Shown: positions 37,137 to 48,064 of the stretch, piece after piece
How positions within the stretch are numbered: position 1 is the stretch's first letter
How the letters are laid out: every line of letters starts with the position of its first letter
Assembly: GCA_019787685.1 (NCBI GenBank)
Contig: JAHNUO010000001.1
Span: forward strand, 2,666,001-2,730,000
Origin: Chiua virens
Lineage: Eukaryota > Basidiomycota > Agaricomycetes > Boletales > Boletaceae
DNA: 64,000 nt
Reading direction: 5' to 3'
The notes under the pieces: generated by a model
Databases searched by the model: none
Told to the model about the DNA's origin: nothing
The model's input: the letters and a program-made list of their open reading frames with translations, nothing else
Made by a program: the position numbers and the translations under genes

Positions 37137-40100
37137 TCATCCGACATCTTCCGCGTCTCTTTTCCGCTTCATTTCTTTCGACACTTTATGCTGTGCCGCC
37201 TCATGTTTCGCAAGTTCAGGCGACACCTTCGACGCGGGCGATTTGGAGATCTCTATTTTCGGGATGAAAATGGCGTTAGTGCGTTCGTACCCCACCCCTG
37301 AGAAAACTCGTGCGGGGAAAGAGTGGTAATGTGGGGTATGGCAGCTGAAACCACATCGACTGCACATCACGGCATGCGTCTCCTCGGACTCTAGTGGCCC
37401 CCCCTTTTCCAGGGTAGGAAAGTAGGAAAAAGGGCCAATAGCGTGCAATTAATCCCCGACGGGACTAAGAATACACCCCACACAACCAGAAAAGACAAAC
37501 AACTCCCCCTGGCGCTCCCCAGTGTTCCCTCGCAAGTCGTTCGGCTGACCTATCAAACAGCGCTCCCAAGATGAAACGCCACATGAATGGTCAAAAGAGA
37601 TCCGGAACCGAAGATCAAACCTCAGGGCTCAATGCACATCCACGGCGACTGCACCCTACCACTGGCGGAGATTAAACAACAGTGGGAACTTGATACGAAG
37701 CCCGACGGGAATGCAGTTTAAAGCAATCCAGAACGCCGACCATTCCGCATCAGCTGGCAAAAGAAATCGAACCAATAGCGATGCAAGATAAGTAGCGGGC
37801 GGCCCAGGCGAATGTACAACTCGTCCCCGAAGAACGCTGCTTGATTGTAAACATGTCAACATACCTTGTTTGAGGTCGTACCTGTAAACCAACTAGGTCA
37901 ACAAGACGCAGCCTTGGTCCGAAGTGCGAGTACTTACATCACTTCGTCATCGTCGTTGGTCAAGAAGGTAATCGCCGTACCCTGCTTGCCAGCTCGACCC
38001 GTACGACCTGGGAAGCACCAACGTCAATACTGCTCCTCAAAACCCTCTTGAATACTTACCGATACGGTGCACATATCCCTCAATCGTACCCGCCATCTGA
38101 TAGTTGATCACTAGACTAACGTCTTGCACGTCAATACCACGTCCCGCAAGGTCGGTGGCAACCAATACATCGGCCTCTCCAGAACGTAGAGACTGCAACG
38201 CAGCCTCACGCTGCTCTTGTGTCTTGCCAGAATGCAGAGTAGCCGTAGACCACTACGAACCATGCCTGTCAGCCATCGAGATTCCACAATCATTTACGTA
38301 GAAGACGTACTCCAGCCCGTGACAAATCCTTGGCAACCATGTCTGCCGTCTTCTTTTGGTTGACAAAAACGATGATTGGAGAAGCGAACATCCCGCTGTT
38401 GAGAATTTCCAGCACACGTTGCCTGCAAAACAGGTAAGTTCAACACCCTAGCACTCGTAAGTTTCACGTACTTTTTCTTTTCGTCCCCAATGACGAACTC
38501 AACACGTTGATCGACTGTGTCGACAGCTCGTCCCGCCTCACCAATAGTAATCGTTGCAGGCCTCTTGAGATATTTTCTTGCCAGACGCTCCACCGCAGGA
38601 GGCATCGTGGCAGAGAACAACGTCGTAACTCTACTGCGGCCTTTTGCCATAACGCTCACATTTTCTTGGCCGTCCATATCCATCGCATCTCGTGCCGTGA
38701 AGCCCTCTGGCTCACCTTCCATAAGTTCGGCAGGAAGCTTGTCAAGGATGAAGAGCAGGTCCGCCTCAAACCCGAGATGAACCATGCGGTCGGCTTCGTC
38801 CATCACGATATAGCGGCACTGGGAAAGCACAATGACATGCCGCTCGATGACATCTTTCAAACGACCTGGTGTAGCAATAATGATTTCTGCACCCTCACGG
38901 AGGTTAAATTGTTGTTCTTCGACCGCTCGCTAAAAATTGCGAAGTCAAACAGGGCAACAGTCAGAATAAAGAACGACATACACCACCAACGATGGAGACA
39001 CAAGTAAATCCTAGGGGACCTGCAAATTTACGAGCTTCTGTCTCAATTTGCTGGGCTAGTTCACGAGTTGGTGCCATGATCAACGCATAAGGCCCGAGGT
39101 GCCGATTTTCGTCAGTGAGAGGAGGCAAATTGGAGATGAAAGTAAGCATAGGGATGACGAACGCCGCCGTCTTTCCGGAACCTAGATCGGCTTCAGCCAG
39201 ATTGCCCGCATGAATCAGGGAGCTTCACGCACCTGTCTCGGCAATGCCAATGATGTCCCGATTCTGCAGACCAATTGGAATAGCTTGCCGTTGAATGGGT
39301 GAGGGTTCCTTGTAACCAATCTTTTCGATTACATCAAGTATAGCTCGTGGTATTGTGGACTCCACCCATGAACGCAGTGGATGAGGAATAGAACCACCTG
39401 TAAAGGCAAGAAAGTCAACACATAGAACAATGTCTGAAAATGGGTATTCACCCCGCGCTGCAATATTGAAGTCTTCCCTGAATATCCGCCAGTCCCGTTC
39501 CTTCATCTCTGAGAGCGGTTTGTCCGACCAGTGCCGCTCGTCGAGACCACTCTTTGATGCCTTTCTCCTTTCCATGGCATCCGCGAGATTTGCTTCGGGG
39601 CCAGAACCACTATAGCCTGCTCCACCGTCATCTATCCCACCTACTCGTCCACGACCAAACATCACCTGTGCGCCCTGCCTATTAGCACCAGCCGCGATAG
39701 GCGAATCGGAAGTAAACGTGTCCTCTTCTTCTGCCCAGTCAAATACAAACTTTCTATCATTCATCTTCCGCACTTTACGTTTCTTGCTCGTTACTCCGAG
39801 ATATCGATCCCGCAACGCGGATAGGTCCTTTTCTGTCATGGGGGGAACATGTGGTGTACTGGGCTCTGGGAGCGTGCCGTTGCCGGAGGGTGTTAATGAC
39901 GCAGGGGTAAGGGTTGCACTCGATGGCGGTCCATTGGAAGGCTTGATACGATCGGCGCGAGGGCCAGTGGGGACGTTCGCAAAACCACCCCGAGGGGGTT
40001 GGGCAGGCGGCGGAGCACGCCGGTCGTCCGGCTGATTGCCCCTGCCTCTCCCATCCCGTCTTCCATGACGACTGTCATTTTCCGGGTGACCATATCTCTC

Positions 40101-40492
40101 CTTGTCATCTTCTGTAGCATACAGTCAGCATTAAACATATACCACGGTAGGAACGGAACTTACGACGACTAGTTCCCCCATATCGTGCCGACCGCTCTTT
40201 CTCTCTATCCCGCTGACGCACCGTTTCTGCCTCCCGTTCAAGGGCGTCTCTGTCGTGTTTCGTTTTCTCTTCGCGCTCCCGCTGTTCCTTTATCTCGGCA
40301 GCCCGTTTGGCAATCGCAATCTTGGCACGTTCCTCTTTGGAAAGAAATTTAGGCTACAAAACAGAACCCAAATGAGCAACATTCCGACCGAAAACACTCA
40401 CACAAGCACACCTTTGCGGCAGTATCCCTCTCTGCCTTTTGCTTCTCCAGCAACGCTTCGATGGAGAGAGGTTCTGCCCGTCCGCTAGCCAT
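37137..40492 (-). CDS. PRP28: Pre-mRNA splicing DEAD-box RNA helicase Prp28
   Basis: Prp28 exchanges U1 for U6 at the 5' splice site. The ATG at 40492 opens [20 protein letters not shown]; an in-frame ATG at 40579 is an alternative. An Arg/Lys/Glu-rich N-terminal region follows ([20 protein letters not shown]). Helicase motifs in order: Q motif [20 protein letters not shown], motif I AETGSGKT (completed across an intron near 39182-39230), [44 protein letters not shown]. The C-terminus ends [12 protein letters not shown] at 37137. The last 17-nt exon (37865-37881, YDLKQ) is joined to the final exon (37137-37252, [20 protein letters not shown]) by a 612-bp intron, about ten times the usual size here. 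Confidence 0.94.
37253..37864 (-). other. Unusually long last intron of PRP28
   Basis: The donor GTATGTTGAC and acceptor AAAATAG give phase-correct joining of YDLKQ to EISKSP, residues adjacent in Prp28 from other fungi (recalled). No repeat ends or strong gene similarity were recognised inside. Open frames run from it into the last exon. Confidence 0.7.
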
Positions 40493-40640
40493 GGAGGGGA
40501 AGTGGGAGGTCTTGTCCGCCCGATTAGGAAGTCCATCATACGAAGGGCGGTCACGTGACCGCCAGACCCTTTTGCTCATCGTCTAACACGACGCGCGCGA
40601 GGGAGCCTTTTTGCTCGATCCTTGGTGATCGGTGCTGACC
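40493..40640. promoter_or_regulatory. Divergent promoter of PRP28 and the EF-hand-like gene
   Basis: The start codons at 40492 (minus) and 40641 (plus) are 148 bp apart. If PRP28 starts at 40579, only 61 bp remain. No specific element was recognised. Confidence 0.45.
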
Positions 40641-41415
40641 ATGCCTTTCACGATGCCACCAACGACAACGACAATCACCAACGGGTTCGACTCGCGCGTG
40701 CAGTCCCCCCGCCCAGGGACGCCTGAGCCGTCATCCCGGCAAGGCCGGCGAAACACGCAGCCAGATGCCCAACTGCTGGACGACGACGGGGCGATATCAC
40801 AAAAGGTGAGCGAGGCGCTTGAGTCCGTCGGTGCTTGACGTACAGAGGATCGGTGCAGTTGGAAGCGTGTCTCAAGCATATCTTTACGAAATATTGTACG
40901 GCTGCTCCACTCGCGGTGTCGCACAAGGCACATGGTCTTTCGCTGCTTGTGCCTCCTGAAGGTGCATATCTCACCCAGGAGGGCTTGGACGCGTGGGCGC
41001 GTGACACGAATGGCGCGCCGTTTTCCCAAGAGACCAAGGACGAACTCGTCGAGTTTCTTGATGTGACCGATGATGGCGGTCTGACGTACGTCTTTGTCTC
41101 GGTTTGTACTCGAAGAGACAGTGATCATTTCTCTCTTCAGCCTTAAGGGATTCATGCAGATATATCAATTGCAAACGGATAACGACGAAGAAGAGACATG
41201 GAGAGATCTCGTGCGTGCCCGTGCTCCTCTCGAAATTGTGATCCGGACGAGACATCTTTTGGTAGTCTAACCACGGGTTCGATCGCACGCTGACCCTCGT
41301 CTCGACGCGTCGGGAAGAAGATTTTGACAACCAACCGGTATCAGAGCCCAAACCTATACCCACCAGCACGGGATCATGTACGAATCGAGTCCTTTCGATA
41401 TCAGTCGCTTGTTGA
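40641..41415 (+). CDS. Conserved fungal protein with an EF-hand-like segment
   Basis: Four exons (40641-40805, 40859-41085, 41141-41210, 41266-41415) give 203 residues. After a Thr/Ser/Pro-rich start come LEACLKHIFTKYCTAAPLAV and LTQEGLDAWARDTNGAPFSQ. ELVEFLDVTDDGGLTLKGFM fits a calcium-loop pattern (D-x-T-x-D-G-G-L-T), then IYQLQTDNDEEETWRDL and GFDRTLTLVSTRREED. The pattern of a preceding helix, loop and hydrophobic helix argues for an EF-hand fold, but calcium binding is not proven because the loop has Asp-Gly-Gly in place of a canonical spacing. No specific cellular role is known to me. Confidence 0.75.
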
Positions 41416-42639
41416 TTGGAAGTTGCGTCCAGAATTTACATACTTCACGCACTTTCCTTCCACACCATCGTAGAGACCGTCATCAAGAAGTAATGATCCT
41501 CGAGAAGCGAAGAAAGATGCAGTTGATCTATCTAGCCTCATGTGGCCTATCTGCGTCTGCTTGCCGATCGTGGATAAAAAGTCATTCTAATGAATGTGTA
41601 TACCCCTTGATACATTCAATTTCAAGTGTGTATCCTGCGAGAGTCACGAATCATTGGCCCGGATCATGAAACCGGTTCAACTGGAGATCAACATCATCCA
41701 AAAGTGGTTACATTTCTTCTCCTCACTTCAGATAAAATACTTCTTGACGAAAACGATACTTACGCCGTGTTTCAGTTTTACCGAGTCAGAAAAGGTCATC
41801 ACGATATACGTGCCTGCCAGTTGAGTAGACGTGTGAACTCTTCTTCTTGAGTGCATATTGCTTGAACACTTTGTAGGTCACTCCCGACGGCTTTGTCACT
41901 CAGTCGAACGCCTGAGAACATCTGATGCCTCATGGCTGACCTCTCGGATCTTCGGTGAACGTTCATTGGAGCCCTGGAGGGAATCTGGCCCGATTTACGT
42001 AGGGGGTTGTCCGCCATGCTACCTACTGGGCCGCCAGAGCCAGGAGAATCGGGGGGATTAGCTTGAGACTTGGTCAGGCATGATGTTCCTCCACCCTCCC
42101 CCCACTTCAGTCCATTCAGCCCCATCCTACTTTCTGAATCACATCCTAGGTTGGTCATTGCAGCACCGCTGAAATCTTGACAGTGAAAATTCAAGTTTGG
42201 TACCGAGAGCACAGAACCTTCCCTCGATTCTGATTGCCAATCTACGTGTACCAGCAGCCGATGACTCGCAACGCTGGCAGGCAGGCGACAAATGAAAAAC
42301 GACAAATGCATACGCCCAACGTTAATCATGAAGCTGACAATGAACCAATGTCCATCGATCTCTCGCTTGGCATTATAATAACAGACTTGGCATCCTAATA
42401 AGCTGGTGTGCGCCAAGGAGCGCTGAGCCTAATACAATCAAGCCTTGGCATTCCTCACAGGTCCTCGTGACGCTCCCAGGGTCGGATATATAATGTCGAC
42501 CCTCCAGAACCTGTCACCACCATCCTGCCCCAGGGGATTCGGTGCACGGCACGGAATGCCACCTGTACCGTTGATCCAGCCTCCGTAATAGGTCACACGG
42601 GAAACCACATCGGACACAAAGGGAGATCTGGACAAGGCC
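41416..42639. other. Spacer, nothing recognised
   Basis: This 1.2-kb stretch has no similarity or coherent exons that I could identify. It lies between the EF-hand-like gene and a decayed transporter copy, so it may itself contain decayed repeats. Confidence 0.35.
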
Positions 42640-43700
42640 TAGATCCAGCTTGTTCCGTTTCCCGAGGCGATTGTGGGTTGCTCTCAATGTTTGCATCAAG
42701 TCCAATTTTTCTTGAAAAGGCGCTGGTCTAATTCTGTGATTTTGGATAGGCACGCACTCCTGTAGCAATCCGATCCAGATGCTGCAGAGCATCACACTTC
42801 ACATCGCTTAACAATGGGATCGTCATCCTCTACAATTTCGTCAGTCGTTAAAACTCTGCACGCGTTCGGAACCAGAAACCTGTGTTTAGTGGAAAGGAAG
42901 CATCTATGCGTCCCCGACGATACCATTGGTCCCGTCCCGGGTTTATTCTATGGTTGAGGCCATTTGTGCAAAGGTTCCAACCACTTCCGGTAACCTGGCA
43001 CAACTAGCTTTGTCCATCAGATGGATTCGCCTGATGGACACTTGCTAGTGGTGCCAAGCCATCACCCGCTAATTGCAGGGTATTTACTGCAGTGATTCAC
43101 TTCGTTCATGCCCTCGCTGTTTGGATTTTGTGAAGCATGGTAATTTAGAGACGTGTTCTCGTTTTCTACCCTGCCCGTATCCAACATTTGGTGTTGAGTA
43201 TCTCGTTCCCATTCCAGTCGCTGCTCATGAACGGCGGGGGCTTCCGGATAGGTTGATCATTATCTCCCGGATTCACTGCCGCTTGCATTGGTTGATCGTC
43301 ATATCAAATGCTATCCACAGCTGCCTCATCCTTATTGGTCGGAGCAACATAGTAGAGCGCTCTCGTCCCGGGTGCTTTCTGGGATTTATTGGTTTCCTTT
43401 CTCCGACCGTGTCGCAGGTTTGTCACGGTACTGAGACACGAACTTGTGCTGACTTACCCGACGTCGCATCCTGAAGAGTCCCGCCTCGCCTAACACACCT
43501 CCGAACTCAGGTACGGGTGCTGCTGTTAGGCTTGAACGTTCTCCATCTCATCTACTTGCGATTATCAAGCGCCGGCATCGGAATCGGGCTCGGAATCGGG
43601 TCGACATTCACTTACAGCTCGGATTTATTTCGTATTCACTGTTAACCTCACGCGCCACTGATCCAACTTCAAAATGGACCCAATGATTGCTGCCGCAATT
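42640..43700 (+). pseudogene. Decayed third copy of the MFS transporter (copy C)
   Basis: Short blocks follow the order of MFS copies A and B. GCGCTGGTCTAATTCTGTGA (about 42720-42740) matches the ALVQFCGFG exon. CTACAATTTCGTCAGTCGTT matches the intron before SWIGSINAF. TTCTATGGTTGAGGCCATTT matches LLYDRGY. GTGAAGCATGGTAATTTAGA (about 43129-43150) matches the SVKHG exon end. GCCGGCATCGGAATCGGG (about 43571) matches the GIGM exon. Large internal deletions and many substitutions remove any reading frame. Confidence 0.55.
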
Positions 43701-44676
43701 TCAATGCCGGTGTTTTACTGACTACTTGCCGGTCCCTCGGTGAGTTAGAATGTTCATGGTAACCCACATTTTTCACGTGCGTATATATCGTTGGGGATTC
43801 TTGCAGAAACCGGTGGCACTGCTGAGTCCACTGGAATCATCTTCAGGGCTGGACAATTTATCATGGCGCTCATAGTAGGTAATGTTGCAACTTCAATGGA
43901 GGCGTAATAAAGTGTGAGACTCTCTTTGACGATACGTTGAATCTTTTTGCGAGAAAGGCATCATTGGTATCACGAGACTGTTCAGGCAAAGACTCTGACC
44001 GTTCCCGAAGTGGTTACATTGATCTCATTGCGGAGCGATACGCTGTGAACGGGCATTCTCGTGACAGTATACGTGCCTGTTTACCTGGCCTCGTGAGCAT
44101 CAGTGTGTGAATTGCAATGGTCATCTTGAATGACGATTCAAGAGCTACTGCTCGGGCCGTGCGGAGTGATGTTGCCTGATTTACATAAGTGCGTGCCTGG
44201 CTCGGAAGTGGAGCCTGTCATAACGTCATGCCAATCAGTTTCTCGGATTTCACCTGGATTACTACTATGACCACTCCGAGATTCTTAGAACTTCGTTTTG
44301 TTCATTTTCGGCGTCCAGAACAACATCGCCTCAGGACCCCAAGTTCTCTATACTGTAACATTCGTCGGAGTGAATGTAAAGCTATAGTGCTAATACACAC
44401 AGTGCGACACCCAACGGTAAACAAGGCCTCACCCGATGCTGAACTGTAACGTCGGCCGACAGACGAAATGGGATGAAATGCATGACACTTTGACGTTTAT
44501 CCCCGTCACCAGTCTAGGCTGGTAGTGAACCCATGGTTCATCTTTGTTCCCGTCCAATGCTGACTGTGCATCCTCAACATGTTTAGCCCTACTCATTGAA
44601 TCCCAGGCATGTATAACGGGCTTTCTTGCAGGGTCCTCGTACCCTTCCTAGAGCTCATAAATAACACCCACCCTTC
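43701..44676. other. Spacer upstream of MFS copy B
   Basis: About 1 kb without recognisable genes. It should include the promoter of MFS copy B, whose ATG is at 44677. Confidence 0.35.
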
Positions 44677-45602
44677 ATGTTTGCCCCAGTAAACCCAGTG
44701 CAAGGGATGGCCCAGCCTGACAGCATATCGTCACACCAAACCGTGGCAGAGAGCCCACGAAGCGCCATTTCGGATACAAAAGAAGACCCGGGTAAAGTGG
44801 AAACCCAGCTCGTCCAGTTTCCCGAAGGTGGTACCGCAGCATGGTGCACCATCGTTGGCGCGTAAGTCTGGTCTATTCCTTGGATCTCCAAGCAACACGA
44901 TCGATCTCCATTGATGTTTGACAGAGCGCTAGTCCAATTCTGTGGCTTCGGGTAGGCATAAATCACCGCCCATGTGACTCCGCATACTCACGAAAACAAA
45001 GATACACCACGTCGTTTGGCGTTTATCAAGGTGAGATATCCCTGTGAATTCTCTTGATGTGGTCATGCTGAAAACCGTACCGACAGATTATTACACTTTA
45101 CATTACCTAACAAACGAATCGTCCTCTGCGATTTCGTAGGTCTTCAGAGTTCTACGTATACTTGGAACTCAAACCCTGCTGTGTAGCTGGATTGGAAGCA
45201 TCAATGCATTTTTAGTGACTGGTGTTGGTCTTGTGTCAGGCTTACTCTACGATCGAGGTTATTTGTACGTTCCCTTACTATTACTTTTGGCTTTGCACGA
45301 ATCTCGTTGGCTAATGCCAACCAAGCTACCACCTGTTGATTGGAGGGTCGTTACTGCAGTCATTCAACTTGTTTATGCTCTCGCTTACACAACCAGGTCA
45401 ATATTATCAGGTTTGTCATGCAATTTTCGAGTTGATCTCCACTTTTTTGATTCAGGAATCACAGATCCTTCTTACTCAAGGGATTGGCCTCGGAATTGCG
45501 CAGGGGTTTCTTTACGTCCCGACCATGTCAGTGTCTTCTCACTATTTTCAGAAACGCCGCACGCTTGCAATGAGCCTTATCGCCTCTGGATCCTCGCTTG
45601 GA
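44677..45602 (+). pseudogene. MFS transporter copy B, 5' half, cut by the mobile element
   Basis: The ATG at 44677 opens MFAPVNPVQGMAQPDSISSH, then VETQLVQFPEGGTAAWCTIV, GALVQFCGFG and TTSFGVYQ. The frame then gives SWIGSINAFLVTGVGLVSGL, QGIGLGIAQGFLYVPTMSV and RRTLAMSLIASGSSLG. Coding similarity to copy A stops exactly after the bases GCTTGGA at 45596-45602. The remainder of the gene resumes at 59651 with the same seven bases, followed by the codons expected next (AIIHPIMLNYLFNRGVGF). The two halves together match the full length of copy A, so copy B was whole before insertion. Confidence 0.9.
45596..45602 (+). repeat. Left target-site duplication, GCTTGGA
   Basis: GCTTGGA occurs once at the equivalent point of intact copy A (on the minus strand near 29095-29105) but at both edges of the insertion here, at 45596-45602 and 59651-59657. 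That is the signature of a 7-bp staggered cut. The eighth base differs on either side. Confidence 0.8.
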
Positions 45603-45609
45603 CACCCGT

Positions 45610-46290
45610 ATCTGACACTAGCTTGCAAAATTTGTGGTAACTACCGTCACCATGATTGCAAGATTTACGATAAAATATAGTGGTGATCCATGGTGTGCGC
45701 ATCTGCCCCACAACTTGCAAGACGAATGAGCCTTCTCGCTGATGTCTGCCTACCATGACATTTTTTGCAAGATCGAATCAGCCATCCAGCGTCCTGTTGT
45801 GCAAAATGCCTGCCCCACGTTCGACTTGCAAGATTCACCCCCTTGCAAGACGAATCGGCCCCGTGTTTTACAAGATTCCCGCATCGTGCTACTATGCAAG
45901 ACGTTATGTAACTTGATTCGGAAGGCATCTGCCCCACCGTCTTGCAAGACAAACTGGCCTGACATTTTGCAGGATTCCTGCCTCCGAGTCGCGCTATGCA
46001 AGACGTTGTGTAACATCTGCCCCGCCGTCTTGCAAGACCAACTGGCCCGACATTTTGCAAGATTCCTGCATCCGAGTCGCGCTATGCAAGACGTCCACCT
46101 CACATCTGCCCCGCCATCTTGCAAGACCAACTGGCCCGACATTTTGCAAGATTCCTGCATCCGATTCACGCCATGCAAGACGTCCACCTCACATCTGCCC
46201 CACCATCTTGCAAGACCAACTGGCCCGACATTTTGCAAGATTCCTGCATCCGAGTCATGCTATGCAAGACGTCCACCTCGCGTCCCCCCA
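45610..46290. repeat. Left subterminal array, 89-bp units with TTGCAAGA palindromes
   Basis: From about 46028 an 89-bp unit recurs at 46117 and 46206. Each unit has GTCTTGCAAGACC or CATCTTGCAAGACC, then CATTTTGCAAGATTCC, then CTATGCAAGACG. Looser copies extend left to about 45710, and single TTGCAA words reach 45620. GTCTTGCAAGAC is a perfect 12-bp palindrome. The density and position suggest transposase-binding sites, which is inference. Confidence 0.88.
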
Positions 46291-47069
46291 TCTCCCCCAT
46301 TGGAGTATCCTCCGGGCCAACCTGTCGCAGACCATTGATTCCAATGCTCCGATGTCGTCCCGATGAAAGGCTTCGTCCATTGGCACGAGGTTCTCCGTCG
46401 CTCGCGGACCTCAGGAACCGTTCTTCAAACCGCGCTTTGCTATCTCTATCTCAAGGTGAGGTCAGCATTGATCTCGACACCGACCTCCTCAATTCAACTC
46501 TCGACGCCGACACGCTGCCTGCGGAAACCCTACTAGCCGGTGCGCATCAACCCGCGTCCGAATATACACCATACACCTCCTCCCCCCTCCCCCCTCCCTT
46601 CTCTGCTTCTCATCCCTGTCGTGCGTTCCTGTCACTGATCTTGGCACCAAAATTGATGCAAGACCGTTGCTATTCAAATCGCGTATGGGCTTCCACCAAG
46701 TGAAATTGGCTGATATGGATGTGCGCTTGGAGAAGCCCTTGAGTGGCGTCTTTGGGTCGGTAAATTGCCAGTACGTGTCCCAGTTCCTTGCAGGAAGCCC
46801 CGTACAGATTGTTCTCATCTCACCAAACTCGAGCGCGCACAGAAAATGATACTGCTACGATTTGAAGCGGGGTGGGCGGTCGAAACAAAGCATACAGTAT
46901 AGCTAACTTCTAAGTATTGTAATTGCACGTAGAGTCGCAGATGTACCACTAATCTTCCTTCTTGACACTGTGAACCGGCTGAGATTTAGATGTTTTCCGG
47001 AGTTTCATATGCTGATATTGACCTGACGGTCCAACAGCATTTGTCAGTTCCTCCGAGTCAGCTGGTCGT

Positions 47070-47572
47070 TTATATGGAACCCATGCTAACTTCCTTCGAG
47101 CCTGATATAGACGAAGAAATTTTAGCACTATATTTGACTGTCAGTAATAGGCTAGCACTTACTGTCAACACATTAACACTTCTATTGTTCGTACGCGCTG
47201 GCGAACCCGGCGAAGGGGCCAAGTCAGAAGAGGGAAAATCTAGTGGTGGCGAGTCCTCCTTGACGTTGTTGCGAGCAGAAGGGTGGACTGTGTCACAAGC
47301 GGTGTCCGAGTCACTGGTAGCTCTGTTATCAACAGTTGCAGCCTGTGAGCCGGAATGAAGGGACGATTGTGCCATTTAGTACATTATACATGATCACAAT
47401 ATGTTAGTCTACTCACCGAGCGTGCCGGAATTTCTATATTCCCCACAGTAGAGGCGATCGAAGCTGGACTGGCAGAAGACGGCAGACTAGAGTTGGGAAC
47501 ATGAAGAGATGGTTCAGAAGACGGCGGGCTAGAGCTGGGAGCATGGAGGGATGGCGATGCCAGATAGCCCAC
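47070..47572 (-). CDS. Possible Ser/Pro-rich protein, partial model
   Basis: Two open stretches could join across a short intron near 47370-47410. The first contains a direct repeat (PSLHAPSSSPPSSEPSLHVP, then NSSLPSSASPA); the second reads HSGSQAATVDNRATSDSDTA. Composition resembles a disordered region, but no start codon, domain or family is recognised. It may be an exon of a further cargo gene between the left array and the transposase. Confidence 0.3.
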
Positions 47573-48064
47573 ATTTGGTGGCCTTCCCGTGTGGAAACGG
47601 AACGTCTACATGGTCATGGTACTACAGGTGGGTTAGCTACAATAATAGGAAATACATCACTCACCACTGGTCCATTGTGACTGTAGTCACAGGTTAAGGA
47701 AATGGAGTGAAGACAAACACTATGGGGTACGACAACATCGATTATGGGTGTGTAGGGAATTGACATGGCTAGCGTCCTTACGGGCTAGTAGGGGTCCAAG
47801 GATCTAAGAAATATAACGGATTGCGTACCAGTAGAGATCTTGATGTGGATTGGAGCTTCCTTTCCGGCATTGTTATTGGATACTATCCGGGTCTGTATGT
47901 ACGTACTGATAGTACAAGATGTTGTAAAACTCGAAATTAAAGCTTCTTTTTTTGTGTTGCTGGATACAATCTACGTTCTCTGACCGAATATCTTGGAAGC
48001 ACTCACAATCCAAACATTGAGAAGCAACTGAGCCGACATGAATTAATGAGTAAATCAGAAGAAA

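Noticed and set aside
37253..37864. A nested gene inside the long PRP28 intron
   Set aside because: Open frames there lack ATG starts or merely extend the adjacent exons, and no similarity was recognised.
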